In this document: positions 10,567-19,361 of the stretch, one piece after another
Numbering within the stretch: position 1 is the first letter of the stretch
Layout of the letters: each line of letters starts with the position of its first letter
NCBI GenBank assembly: GCA_017521245.1
Contig: JAFXDI010000013.1
Span: 1 to 33,382, forward strand
Length of the DNA stretch: 33,382 nt
Origin: Bacteroidales bacterium
GTDB lineage: Bacteria; Bacteroidota; Bacteroidia; Bacteroidales; G3-4614
Direction: 5' to 3'
The notes under the pieces: model-generated
Database searches by the model: none
Seen by the model: the letters and a program-made list of their open reading frames with translations, nothing else
Told to the model about the DNA's origin: nothing
Position numbers and translations under genes: made by a program

Positions 10567-11772
10567 TTACTTACGTTTTTGCTCTACGGCGATATATGTT
10601 ACTGACCTTATTAGTAATGTAGTTACAAGCAATATTGTAGCCAATCCCACCTCTTGCTTTGCAAATGCTACTACTATAAGATAGAGCAATAAAAGTGCAA
10701 AGTTAATAAAATGATAGCAATTTAGAAACTTTTGATATTTTCTTATCCAGATGAACGGTATCACTACTAACCATATAGGGTGTAACCACATTGCGTTTAT
10801 GTTTGCCGACACTGCTGGATGCTCTGAGAAGAGCAACAAGAAATATACCAATATCCCAAGTATTCCGAATATTGCAAAGAGTATAGTATCGGTTATTCTA
10901 CTATGTATCTTGTTCTTGTAATCAATAAACGAGATTATTAGAACTGCTATTAGCACTCCAAAAGCAAAAATATTGGGAGTAAGAATATCTAATATTGAAG
11001 TTTTAACCTCTGATTCTCGTGCCGCCAATACCTCTTTGGGTGTTGTTGCTATTTGTTCTACCACTCCTCCCCTATCTATTTTTGCCGTAGCAAATATCTG
11101 TTCTGTTATATGTGGTAAGAATGGCTTATCGGGTATTAATATCTGCTCATCTACCTCTCCGTCAAGAATAAGGTCTAATCCAAATGTAAGCCACTCGTCT
11201 TGTGATGTACATTCGTGAATCAGATTACGGTATGTTGGCAACTCTACGTTGGTGGTATCAACTATTAGTGTTCCTGTCAAGTTGCGTTTTATTATCTCTA
11301 ATGGTCGGGTTGCACAGTTGTCATATAGGAACGAATACCTATATGTTTGATTTTCGGGCAACATATTTACCATTAGGGCTTCATAAAGATTGTGAGCCTC
11401 CTCTTGTGTTAATAGTAGTGGTAATTCTCTAACACTGCTACCTCTTATGGCATACATTGTCAAGAAATCGTGATAGTGCATAAGTCCTATCATATAATCG
11501 GTTTCGCCCTTTACAAAACGATACTCAAAGTGTGGCTCTTCAAATGAGAATAGTCCATAGTGATATACCCCATCAAATTTTTTTGATGGGATGTGTATTC
11601 TTATTCCTGTATGACCAAACTTTTCGTATATCTGTTTTCCTTGCGATGCTGTTAATAGCGAAACAGATATTGAGTCGGTATCTGTTAGTCCTGTTTTAAA
11701 TAGTGATGCTTTTGATACGGTTACATTCATAAAAAACATAACCGCAACAAAAGCATATATAATTTTTTGCAT
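10567..11772 (-). CDS. DUF4105 (Lnb N-terminal-like) membrane protein
   Basis: About 401 residues: a signal peptide or anchor, an extracytoplasmic DUF4105 domain (about 35-210), and four to five membrane helices near the C-terminus. The domain's conserved GHTGIRI (H54) and YDNCATRPLE (C153) are present. The paired His and Cys recall NlpC/P60-like hydrolases, but no activity is established for this family. An earlier ATG exists at 11778, but AGGAG abuts it directly and stands 6 nt before the ATG at 11772, so the latter is preferred. This is a rare visible Shine-Dalgarno in the window. The gene overlaps or nearly abuts the MscS gene upstream, so the two are very likely cotranscribed. Role unknown, probably cell envelope. 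Confidence 0.8.
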   Translation of the reverse strand: MQKIIYAFVAVMFFMNVTVSKASLFKTGLTDTDSISVSLLTASQGKQIYEKFGHTGIRIHIPSKKFDGVYHYGLFSFEEPHFEYRFVKGETDYMIGLMHYHDFLTMYAIRGSSVRELPLLLTQEEAHNLYEALMVNMLPENQTYRYSFLYDNCATRPLEIIKRNLTGTLIVDTTNVELPTYRNLIHECTSQDEWLTFGLDLILDGEVDEQILIPDKPFLPHITEQIFATAKIDRGGVVEQIATTPKEVLAARESEVKTSILDILTPNIFAFGVLIAVLIISFIDYKNKIHSRITDTILFAIFGILGILVYFLLLFSEHPAVSANINAMWLHPIWLVVIPFIWIRKYQKFLNCYHFINFALLLLYLIVVAFAKQEVGLATILLVTTLLIRSVTYIAVEQKRK

Positions 11773-11781
11773 CTTCATCTC

Positions 11782-13014
11782 CTATTTTGATGATGGGCGC
11801 AGGGTTGTTTTTCTATTATCAACGCCCGACGCTCTTTGATATGGTTTTAATTCAAAATCTACCATTACGGCTATTATGTGTTCCATAACATCCGATGCAT
11901 AATTCTCGTAATATACCCAATCTTTATTTGCACTAAAGAAGTATAGTTCAAAGGGTAATCCTTCTGATGAGGGTTCTAAGTATCGAACCATCTTTGTTGC
12001 ACTCTTTGCTGTATCTGAATTGCTTTTTATATAGTTCTCAACATATACCCTGAATAGTTTTATATTTGTTATATCTCCTCGTTCTATATCTTTTTCGGTG
12101 CGATTTTCAACATACTCTTTTACTGCGGGGTATTTTTCTGATAGTTTTGCAATCAACTCCTCTCTCGCAAATTCAATGCAATACATATCTATTTCAATGG
12201 CTCGTTTTATCCTTCGCCCAGCAGACTCGCTCATCCCTCTCCAGTTCTGGAAAGAGTCATTTATCAGTGCTATTGGCGGAATGGTAGTGATTGTATTATC
12301 AAAGTTACGAACTTTTACAGTATTGAGTGTTACCTCTAATACATCTCCATCAACATTCTTCCCAGGTACTGTTATCCAATCTCCGGGGCGTAACATATCG
12401 TTATACGAGAGTTGTAACCCTGCTATAAGTCCAACAAATGAATCTTTAAATATCAAGGTCAGGATTGCCGCCGATGCTCCCAATCCTGCTATTAGTGCAC
12501 CTACCGGTTTATCTATCATTACCGCTATCATTACCAATATTCCAATGAATATCATAAGCATCTGTATTACTTGGAATACCCCTTTTAGTGAGCGGTCTTT
12601 AAATTTTTCGCTTTGCAAAACTACATCGTAGGCAAATGTTATAACACCTGACAATGTTCGCATTACCTCTGCTACTATATAGAGTATGCTCAATTTAGCA
12701 AAGAACATATAGGCAAACATATCTTGAGGTAATACCGATGGCAACATTAAATATACTATTACCGCTGGTACTATCTTAGATACTCTATTTGGCAACTTAC
12801 GTTCAAAGAGTTTATCGTCCCAAGATGCTTTAGATCTCTTCGCTAATTTGCGAAGTGGGTTTGTTATAATCCAACGAGATAGATAGTATGACAATATAGA
12901 GAGTAATACTACTATTATACCCAATACTATTCGTGCCACTATTTCAACATTATCAGTAGATATGTTGGTCTCTGATAATAGAGTTTTTAAATATTCTAAT
13001 ATATTTATTCCCAT
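11782..13014 (-). CDS. Mechanosensitive ion channel, MscS family (YbdG-like)
   Basis: 410 residues. Several N-terminal membrane helices lead to the pore-lining helix, rich in Gly and Ala (GALIAGLGASAAILTLIFKD near residue 170-190). The MscS beta domain follows, with FVGLIAGLQLSYNDMLRPGD and a later DNTITTIPPIALINDSFQNW. The long form with five or so N-terminal helices, and the linker KRAIEIDMYCI, fit the YbdG/MscM subgroup. It releases solutes on osmotic downshock at the inner membrane. It lies 17 bp after the mutarotase gene and 3 bp before the first ATG of the DUF4105 gene. Family assignment is firm; subgroup is likely. Confidence 0.9.
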   Translation of the reverse strand: MGINILEYLKTLLSETNISTDNVEIVARIVLGIIVVLLSILSYYLSRWIITNPLRKLAKRSKASWDDKLFERKLPNRVSKIVPAVIVYLMLPSVLPQDMFAYMFFAKLSILYIVAEVMRTLSGVITFAYDVVLQSEKFKDRSLKGVFQVIQMLMIFIGILVMIAVMIDKPVGALIAGLGASAAILTLIFKDSFVGLIAGLQLSYNDMLRPGDWITVPGKNVDGDVLEVTLNTVKVRNFDNTITTIPPIALINDSFQNWRGMSESAGRRIKRAIEIDMYCIEFAREELIAKLSEKYPAVKEYVENRTEKDIERGDITNIKLFRVYVENYIKSNSDTAKSATKMVRYLEPSSEGLPFELYFFSANKDWVYYENYASDVMEHIIAVMVDFELKPYQRASGVDNRKTTLRPSSK

Positions 13015-13031
13015 ATTCTATTTTGAGATAA

Positions 13032-13424
13032 CTATTTTTTGATTTCAGATAGTTTAAACATCTGCTCCATCATTTGCCACTTCTCGGTTGACGATGCCCC
13101 TTCGGGTGCTTTTTGGAATGCTCCAACAAATGCCTCCCACTCATCTTGACCCGGCATCTGTGCTAACTTACCAAATGCCTCATCCCAATCAAAATCAATT
13201 GGTGTCTCAACAATCATAAAGAGGCGTGTTCCCAATATGTATATCTCCATATCATATATACCTATTGAACGTAAACCTTCAGGGACTATATCCCATATAT
13301 GCTCCGATTGATGATATTTACGATACTCTGCTATCTTCTCAGCATCGGCAACTAAATCCAATGTTTGACAATATCTTTTTGTCTGTTTATGCTCGTTTAT
13401 CTCAACGTATCCTTGCTTGTTCAT
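13032..13424 (-). CDS. rhaM: L-rhamnose mutarotase family protein
   Basis: 130 residues, slightly longer than E. coli RhaM (104). The family interconverts alpha and beta anomers of L-rhamnose, and related Bacteroidota members may act on L-fucose. Seen here: AEYRKYHQSEHIW at 32-44, with Y34 and the likely catalytic H38; GIYDMEIYILGTRLFMIVE at 55-73; and the Trp/Phe-rich C-terminus WQMMEQMFKL typical of the family. The first 20 residues are an extension. No other rhamnose or fucose gene lies nearby, so its place among envelope and secretion genes is odd. The symbol is by family, not by proven substrate. Confidence 0.8.
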   Translation of the reverse strand: MNKQGYVEINEHKQTKRYCQTLDLVADAEKIAEYRKYHQSEHIWDIVPEGLRSIGIYDMEIYILGTRLFMIVETPIDFDWDEAFGKLAQMPGQDEWEAFVGAFQKAPEGASSTEKWQMMEQMFKLSEIKK

Positions 13425-13466
13425 ATTATTATATTTTTGTTAGTTCTACAAAATTACCATTTTATT

Positions 13467-13679
13467 TTAAGATATGGGCATACTATACACATAATACGCC
13501 ATATAGAGTATTAATATTCCCACTATTCCATAAAAAACTCTTGCACCTTTTCTACCAAAGAGCTTTACAAACATCTTACCATTCTCGCTTGTAAAGAACC
13601 AGTTAAAATTAAATATGGATGCCGAAATTGATAATAACCCTAATATCAAAAATATTATTGCCGCTACTATATTCAGCAT
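13467..13679 (-). CDS. Small two-helix membrane protein, Imm17-like
   Basis: 70 residues with a membrane helix at each end (about 3-22 and 48-67) and a central NFNWFFTSENGKMFVKLFGR followed by KGARVFYGI. This layout (hydrophobic, NWDWFF-like, LFGR.GAR.FYG, hydrophobic) resembles the immunity 17 (Imm17) family, named for its occurrence beside polymorphic toxins. No toxin gene is beside it here; it sits 5 bp after tsaE and 42 bp before the mutarotase gene. It is clearly a real gene by spacing and composition. The family link is from memory of the motif and the function is uncertain. Confidence 0.65.
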   Translation of the reverse strand: MLNIVAAIIFLILGLLSISASIFNFNWFFTSENGKMFVKLFGRKGARVFYGIVGILILYMAYYVYSMPIS

Positions 13680-13684
13680 ATTCT

Positions 13685-14113
13685 CTATATTGGTTTACAC
13701 TCCACCACTCGTGCCGAGTTCTCTACCTCTTTGATTGTTACCATTACAGTTTCAGGGGGCAACAACTCCTCAACCTTTTCGCTCCACTCTAAGAAGCATA
13801 ATGCTCCGCTATAAAAGTAATCTTCGTAGCCTAAGTCGTAAACCTCCTCCAATTTGTTTATGCGATAGAAATCAAAGTGATACACCAACTCTCCTGTTGT
13901 ATCGGAACGATACTCGTTTACTATGGCAAAGGTTGGACTGTTTACTCCTTCGCTTATACCTAACTCTTCGCAAATGGCTTTGATGAATGTTGTTTTTCCT
14001 GCACCCATATTTCCATAGAATGCAAATACTGTTGCATCGCCCATATTACGAATAAACTCTCGTGCTACTTCGTTTATCTTGTCTAACGATGGTATCTCTA
14101 ATGTTATATTCAT
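13685..14113 (-). CDS. tsaE: tRNA threonylcarbamoyladenosine biosynthesis ATPase TsaE
   Basis: 142 residues, the normal size for TsaE/YjeE. It is a P-loop ATPase that cycles the TsaB-TsaD complex making the t6A37 modification on ANN-decoding tRNAs, in the cytosol. Walker A is [10 protein letters not shown] at 34-43. The [10 protein letters not shown] stretch and the HFDFYRI segment are family hallmarks, as is [13 protein letters not shown] near the C-terminus. It begins 7 bp after the porX stop and ends 5 bp before the Imm17-like gene, so it is likely cotranscribed with porX. Confidence 0.95.
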   Translation of the reverse strand: MNITLEIPSLDKINEVAREFIRNMGDATVFAFYGNMGAGKTTFIKAICEELGISEGVNSPTFAIVNEYRSDTTGELVYHFDFYRINKLEEVYDLGYEDYFYSGALCFLEWSEKVEELLPPETVMVTIKEVENSARVVECKPI

Positions 14114-14120
14114 TCTCTTA

Positions 14121-15662
14121 TTATTTTTTTGTCAAGGTTACTAATGGTATTATCATCTCCTCCATTGATATTCCTCCATGCTGAAATGTATCTTTGTAAT
14201 ATCCTACATAGTAGTTGTAGTTGTTAGGATATGCAAAGAAATCGTTATCAGAGGCAAATATATATGTTGAGGAGAGATTTAAGGTTGGCAATCCAAACTT
14301 CTCGGGCGATTTTATTTCATACACCTCCTTAGGATTGTAACCTAACATTTTTCCCACTTTATAACGCAGGTTGGTATTTGTATTTTTATCTCCTACCACC
14401 TTAATGGGGTTATCAACATATATTGTTCCATGATCGGTTGTCAATACAATTTTATACCCCATATCTGCCATCTTCTTCAGCAAATCCAATGTAGGCGAGT
14501 GTTTAAACCACGACTCTGTTAATGAACGGTATGCCGCACCGGTTGATGCCAACTCGCGTATCATCTTAGACTCAGTTCGGGCGTGAGACAACATATCAAT
14601 AAAGTTTATGACACACACATTCAACTGATTGTTTTGAAGGTTGGTTATCTTTTGCAACACCTTCTCTGCGTATACCGAATCGTTTATCTTTGTATATGAG
14701 AAACTATATCTCTTTCGATAACGATCTATTTGTGTCTGTATGAGTGGCGATTCATTTAAATTCTTTCCCTCTTCCTCATCCTCATCTACCCATAAATCGG
14801 GGAACATTTTTGCTATCTTATCGGGCATAAGTCCCGAAAATATTGCATTACGAGCATATTGTGTTGCCGTTGGCAGGATACTGTAATAGACATCCTCTTC
14901 GGCATAGAAATAGTCATTCAACAGAGGTTTTATAGTTCTCCATTGATCAAGGCGGAAGTTATCTATCAATACAAAGAATATCTTTTCGCCTTCATCTAAT
15001 AGCGGGAAGAGTTTTGTTTTGAAGATTTCGTTACTCATTAAAGGATGTGCCTCTGTTGTCACCCACTTTTCATAGTTCTTTTTTACAAATTTGGCAAAGG
15101 CTGCATTTGCCTCTCTCTTTTGCATCTCGAGCATTGGCAACAACTCACTTGATGACTGTTGCAACTCCAGTTCCCAATATACTAAACGTTTATACACTTC
15201 TGCCCAATCCTCATAATCTCTTGCATCTCCTATCTGCATTGACAGGCGAGTAAACTCCTGCTGATAGGCGTGAGTTGCCTTCTCCTGTATTATCTCCCTG
15301 CGATTGAGATTCTTTTTTATTGTCAGCAGTATTTGATTTGGATTTACGGGTTTTATCAGATAGTCAGATATTTTTCTGCCTATCGCCTGTTCCATGATAT
15401 TCTCCTCCTCGCTCTTGGTTATCATTACAACAGGAATATCGGGACGTTGCTCCTTAATTATACTCAACGTCTCAATACCATTTAATCCGGGCATATTCTC
15501 ATCCAATATTATTAGATCGAACTCCTTGTTATCGCTCATCTCTATTGCATCTTGTCCGTTGGTTACGGTTGTTACTTCGTATCCTTTCTGTTCAAGAAAA
15601 TAGATATGAGGTTTTAGTATATCTATTTCATCATCTGCCCAAAGTATAGTCTCTTTTCTCAT
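14121..15662 (-). CDS. porX: T9SS response regulator PorX (REC plus PglZ domain)
   Basis: 513 residues, close to P. gingivalis PorX. The N-terminal receiver domain (about 5-120) has acidic pocket D10/D11, phospho-acceptor D54 in [11 protein letters not shown]82 and K104. A helical linker follows. From about 225 there is a PglZ/alkaline-phosphatase-superfamily domain with metal-site residues in place: D234 ([11 protein letters not shown]), T266/T268 (PTATQYARN), D356 and H360 ([11 protein letters not shown]), D410/H411 (LTTDHGTIY) and H495 (FQHGGIS). PorX is known to act with the PorY kinase and SigP to control T9SS genes. No kinase gene is in the window. Its ATG overlaps the porW stop (ATGA), so translation is probably coupled. 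Confidence 0.95.
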   Translation of the reverse strand: MRKETILWADDEIDILKPHIYFLEQKGYEVTTVTNGQDAIEMSDNKEFDLIILDENMPGLNGIETLSIIKEQRPDIPVVMITKSEEENIMEQAIGRKISDYLIKPVNPNQILLTIKKNLNRREIIQEKATHAYQQEFTRLSMQIGDARDYEDWAEVYKRLVYWELELQQSSSELLPMLEMQKREANAAFAKFVKKNYEKWVTTEAHPLMSNEIFKTKLFPLLDEGEKIFFVLIDNFRLDQWRTIKPLLNDYFYAEEDVYYSILPTATQYARNAIFSGLMPDKIAKMFPDLWVDEDEEEGKNLNESPLIQTQIDRYRKRYSFSYTKINDSVYAEKVLQKITNLQNNQLNVCVINFIDMLSHARTESKMIRELASTGAAYRSLTESWFKHSPTLDLLKKMADMGYKIVLTTDHGTIYVDNPIKVVGDKNTNTNLRYKVGKMLGYNPKEVYEIKSPEKFGLPTLNLSSTYIFASDNDFFAYPNNYNYYVGYYKDTFQHGGISMEEMIIPLVTLTKK

Positions 15663-18475
15663 AACTTACTACTGTTTTCAAGTTCGGCATCGGCTGCCAT
15701 TGATGTTTCCCAGAAATTAAAATAGTTCTCAAACGTGTTACCTTGCATAAGAATGTTGTAATTCTCATCACTTATCATCACAATTCTTACACCTTCGGGT
15801 AACTCTATCAACTCTGAACTCTCAATTTTTCTACGATATAGCATCAACTCCCTCAAATTATCAAACCCTTTTATTTGTAACATTCCCACTCCATCGGTTG
15901 TTGATATAGCGAGGTCAAAGTCTTTTATATAGAAGTTTGTGAAGTTGTATCGTGCTACTATAAACAATATCTGATTTGCATCAATACTATCGGCAGAGAA
16001 GACCATCAACATTTGATGCGGAGCCTCTTTATCCCATACAAATGGAGGCAACTCTTTTTTATCTGCTATTGAATCGTTTACTACTCCTCCTGCACCTAAT
16101 CTGATTTTAAATATATCTTGTTGACCTGTTCCTGAAACCACTTCGCGACCTTCTGCCACTCCTTTTAACATTGCTGTTGCAAGTGGAGCAACATCCTCCT
16201 CGGGATAGTTCTGAAGCAACTGTTTCATTGCATCCTTAAAGTTATCTATATCTCCCTCGTTCACATAAGCCAACGAATTTACCAACATAAATTTAGGCAT
16301 CAGTTTTGAGAGAGGATATTTCTCTGTAAAAGTGTTGTATTGGGTATGAACTCCGCTATTATCCCCGGCAATGAATGTTTCGTATATAGTGCGATATAGC
16401 GAGTCTTGTTCTACCTCCATATTCTTTATATTTTCGAGATAGTTTGCATCTTTCATTGCTTGTGCATATTTGCTTTCAGGAAACTCGGTTAATATCTTTT
16501 GTCGATACTCCTCGGCTGTGAGTTTATCCCTTTGAATCATATTCATCAAATATATGTTATAGTATGTCTCTAACATATATTCATTATCGGGATATTGAGT
16601 CATTAATCTATCAAAGATACTCATCGCCGCCTCAAAGTCCTCTAAATCATTTTTAAGGATTACTCCCATATTAAAGAGTCCGTCAATTATTAGTTCATCC
16701 GATAGAGCAATATCCTCCGGTGTTCGTGGCAACTGTTGGAGATAGTATTGAGGATCTTTTGTATCGGTTACTGGAGCACCTAACGAATCGGCCACTGCCT
16801 CAACCTGAGCCAATGAGTCGGCAAGTAGTTCTGCCTCCTCCTCTGCTCCATAATCGTACTCCTCAAAATCAGACATTGAGAATGCCGCTTTATTTATTCT
16901 TCGCCAGTTATCTTCCAATTTACGTTTACCCCACTTCTTTTGGAAGTCGGTTTTACCTGTTGCAATGGTTGCCTTGTTGTAGAAATACCAGCTTGAACTC
17001 TTTCCTCCTATCTGCATTGCTGGACCAGTTGGTGCTTGTGCTCCTCCCAATGATGATTGTCCAAAGGCAGAGTTCATTGCCGATTGATTTGCCAAATGCT
17101 CCTGTCGAGCCATCTCCTCTGCCAATAGTCGTTCTTGCTCTTTTACCTCCTCAATCTTCTTTTCAATAAGTTTCATTATCTCCTCCTCAGGAAGTGAAGC
17201 TACATACCTTAGGCTATCTTGCAACTCTACTGTTGATGAGTGTACCACCAAATCATCCAACACTTCAGAGCGTTTTACAAGAGTTGTATAGTTGGGAAAA
17301 TCTTCGCTTACCAGTGGCACACCTTCGGCATAACAGGGTTGAGCTTTGGTGTACTTGCGTTGTGAGAAGTATATGTTACCCAATGTTATCTGATTCATTG
17401 CCTTCTCTATACCATTGCGGGTACTCTCACTATTTGCTTTAATGTAATAGTCAATTGCTTTAAGTGTATCTCCTGCCGATAGGTGGATGTTTCCAATGGC
17501 ATAGTATATTTGGTCAAGATACTCTTTGTTTCGTGATGCCTTTGTCATCTTCTTCAACCCCTTTATAACCTTTGAGGTATCTTGATTTGACATCACCTCT
17601 GTCTGCTTAATACGTGCATTAAATTCGGTACGATATACAGGATTCATTGATATTACCTTTGAATAGGTATCGTATGCCAAATTGTTCTGCTCGGTTTTTT
17701 GGTACAACTGGGCCAAGAGGAACGTTTGACGCACCTTTTGATATTTATCTTTTTGTGCATCTATCGATTTTTTCAGGAATGGTATTGCCTCACTATACTC
17801 TCCTTTGTTTATATGAAACTGAGCAGTTACCATTGATAACTCTCCCTCCATTTTTGAGGGTATGGAGTCGAGTGATATTTTGTGTTTTACATCCTCTGCT
17901 TCATACATCCACCCTAACTCGGTATAGCATCGCATAAGCCATATCTTTGACTCTTTTACCAAATCCTCTAACCACGGGAAGTGTTGTATTATATAGTTGA
18001 ATGTTGATGCTGCCTCAAGAAATTCACCTTGATAAAATTGCGACCTTGCTATCATAAACCACGCATTGTGTATATAGGGATTAAACTCCTCGCGGTTTAA
18101 GAATGCTTTATATTTTGGATCGGACGCTTTCTTTGGATCACGCTTTGGTTTCTTCTTTATTGAGTGCAGTTGTATCGCTTTTTTTCCTTTATCAATAGGT
18201 ATTTTAAAATCTCCCGATGGTTTCTGTTCCTTCTCGTTTGAATAGGCACTTACGGGGTGTATGTGTACCAATGAGGTGAAGTCATCGTTAAAATCTTTCT
18301 GCATATTCTTCAACGACTCTTTATAACTCTCATTACCGTTAAAATAGACGTTAAATCGCGTTGTTAAGCCGTGGTAAAAACGCGTAGCCTTTGTGTTCTT
18401 TTTTGGAGAACACGCCATTACCATAACTATAATGGTCAATATCAATACTATTTTTACCCTTACTTTTTTCAACAC
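15659..18475 (-). CDS. porW: T9SS TPR lipoprotein PorW/SprE
   Basis: 938 residues. A lipoprotein signal ends in MVMACS with the lipid-modified cysteine at C22. The N-terminal motif TRFYHGLTTRFNVYFNGNES is characteristic of PorW/SprE. Multiple tetratricopeptide-type helical repeats follow, for example FLEAASTFNYIIQHFP and SEAIPFLKKSIDAQKDKYQK. A Glu/Gln-rich segment lies near residues 435-470, and a beta-rich C-terminal region follows. PorW is needed for T9SS function and is thought to bridge the outer-membrane complex and the motor or ring. No ATG lies upstream in frame before the signal peptide: the start is GTG (18475) or TTG (18472). It is 61 bp after the ABC permease gene and overlaps porX by 4 bp. 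Confidence 0.93.
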   Translation of the reverse strand: MLKKVRVKIVLILTIIVMVMACSPKKNTKATRFYHGLTTRFNVYFNGNESYKESLKNMQKDFNDDFTSLVHIHPVSAYSNEKEQKPSGDFKIPIDKGKKAIQLHSIKKKPKRDPKKASDPKYKAFLNREEFNPYIHNAWFMIARSQFYQGEFLEAASTFNYIIQHFPWLEDLVKESKIWLMRCYTELGWMYEAEDVKHKISLDSIPSKMEGELSMVTAQFHINKGEYSEAIPFLKKSIDAQKDKYQKVRQTFLLAQLYQKTEQNNLAYDTYSKVISMNPVYRTEFNARIKQTEVMSNQDTSKVIKGLKKMTKASRNKEYLDQIYYAIGNIHLSAGDTLKAIDYYIKANSESTRNGIEKAMNQITLGNIYFSQRKYTKAQPCYAEGVPLVSEDFPNYTTLVKRSEVLDDLVVHSSTVELQDSLRYVASLPEEEIMKLIEKKIEEVKEQERLLAEEMARQEHLANQSAMNSAFGQSSLGGAQAPTGPAMQIGGKSSSWYFYNKATIATGKTDFQKKWGKRKLEDNWRRINKAAFSMSDFEEYDYGAEEEAELLADSLAQVEAVADSLGAPVTDTKDPQYYLQQLPRTPEDIALSDELIIDGLFNMGVILKNDLEDFEAAMSIFDRLMTQYPDNEYMLETYYNIYLMNMIQRDKLTAEEYRQKILTEFPESKYAQAMKDANYLENIKNMEVEQDSLYRTIYETFIAGDNSGVHTQYNTFTEKYPLSKLMPKFMLVNSLAYVNEGDIDNFKDAMKQLLQNYPEEDVAPLATAMLKGVAEGREVVSGTGQQDIFKIRLGAGGVVNDSIADKKELPPFVWDKEAPHQMLMVFSADSIDANQILFIVARYNFTNFYIKDFDLAISTTDGVGMLQIKGFDNLRELMLYRRKIESSELIELPEGVRIVMISDENYNILMQGNTFENYFNFWETSMAADAELENSSKL

Positions 18476-18536
18476 TTTTACTTTTATTAAAGTACGTATT
18501 TATTTAATTTTTATTGTCTTATAACTTTGCTTTAAT

Positions 18537-19361
18537 TCAACATTGCTCTTTTATCCTTTGCGGTGCTGTTATCTTTTTCACTCCCCACAATATAGCATAT
18601 ATCAATATCAATACAAATACTATGGTTGCACTTGTTGGAACGTTTGCAAAGGTTGATAACAACAATCCCGATACCCCACCTGTTAACGATATAATGATTG
18701 ACAATAATACTATCCTATTGTAGGAGCGGGTAAAGAGTTCGGCACTCATTTGAGGTAACGATATGAACGATAGCAACAGCATTATTCCTATTAGTTTTAC
18801 TGTCAATATTATTGCCAACGATATTACTACCATTGCAACATACTCAATCAATTTAACCTTTACACCCCGTATCTTTGCAAACTCCCTGTCAAAAGCTGTA
18901 TATAAAATCTCCTTGCGATATATAACAGAGATAAAAAAGAGTATTAGAGTATATATGGTATATATTAGCAAATCTTTTGAGTTGATGGTCAATATATCAC
19001 CAAAGAGAAAACCTGTTAATCCTGTATTATATCCGGGAGTTATATATATGAATATCACGCCCAATGCCATTCCCAATGCCCAGAACACAGCTATTGCAGA
19101 GTCTTCTCTCACCCTTTTTCTTTGCGACAGTGCCTCAACTCCAAATGCCGAGGCCAAGGCAAATATCAATGCAGTTATAGAGGGAGAGATTCCAAGATAT
19201 ACCCCTAATCCCAATCCTCCAAATGAGGCGTGGGTTATACCTCCTGCTATAAACAACATTCTTCGCGATACTATATATGTACCTACAATACCTGCTACTA
19301 TTGAAATTAGTGTTATTGCAACTGCTGCGTTTATAAAGAATGAATACTGGACTATTTCCAT
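18537..19361 (-). CDS. znuB: Zinc/manganese-type ABC transporter permease (ZnuB/TroC family)
   Basis: 274 residues with about eight membrane helices; ABC-3 family permease. The family core RRMLFIAGGITHASFGGLGL near residues 33-52 and the later GIMLLLSFISLPQMSAELFT stretch, which should contact the ATPase, are present. Such permeases import zinc or manganese with a binding protein and an ATPase, neither of which is encoded in the window. Its ATG follows directly on the stop of the Cys/His-rich gene upstream. A zinc role is the usual assignment; the metal is not proven. Confidence 0.88.
   Translation of the reverse strand: MEIVQYSFFINAAVAITLISIVAGIVGTYIVSRRMLFIAGGITHASFGGLGLGVYLGISPSITALIFALASAFGVEALSQRKRVREDSAIAVFWALGMALGVIFIYITPGYNTGLTGFLFGDILTINSKDLLIYTIYTLILFFISVIYRKEILYTAFDREFAKIRGVKVKLIEYVAMVVISLAIILTVKLIGIMLLLSFISLPQMSAELFTRSYNRIVLLSIIISLTGGVSGLLLSTFANVPTSATIVFVLILIYAILWGVKKITAPQRIKEQC

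Noticed and set aside
12098..12631. 177-codon open frame on the plus strand
   Set aside because: It lies wholly antisense to the MscS gene, has no family resemblance and no promoter; it is a by-product of codon bias on the other strand.
18522..18529. TAACTTTG on the plus strand, a perfect -7 box
   Set aside because: No plus-strand gene follows it; the only downstream DNA is antisense to the permease gene, so it is probably chance in AT-rich DNA.
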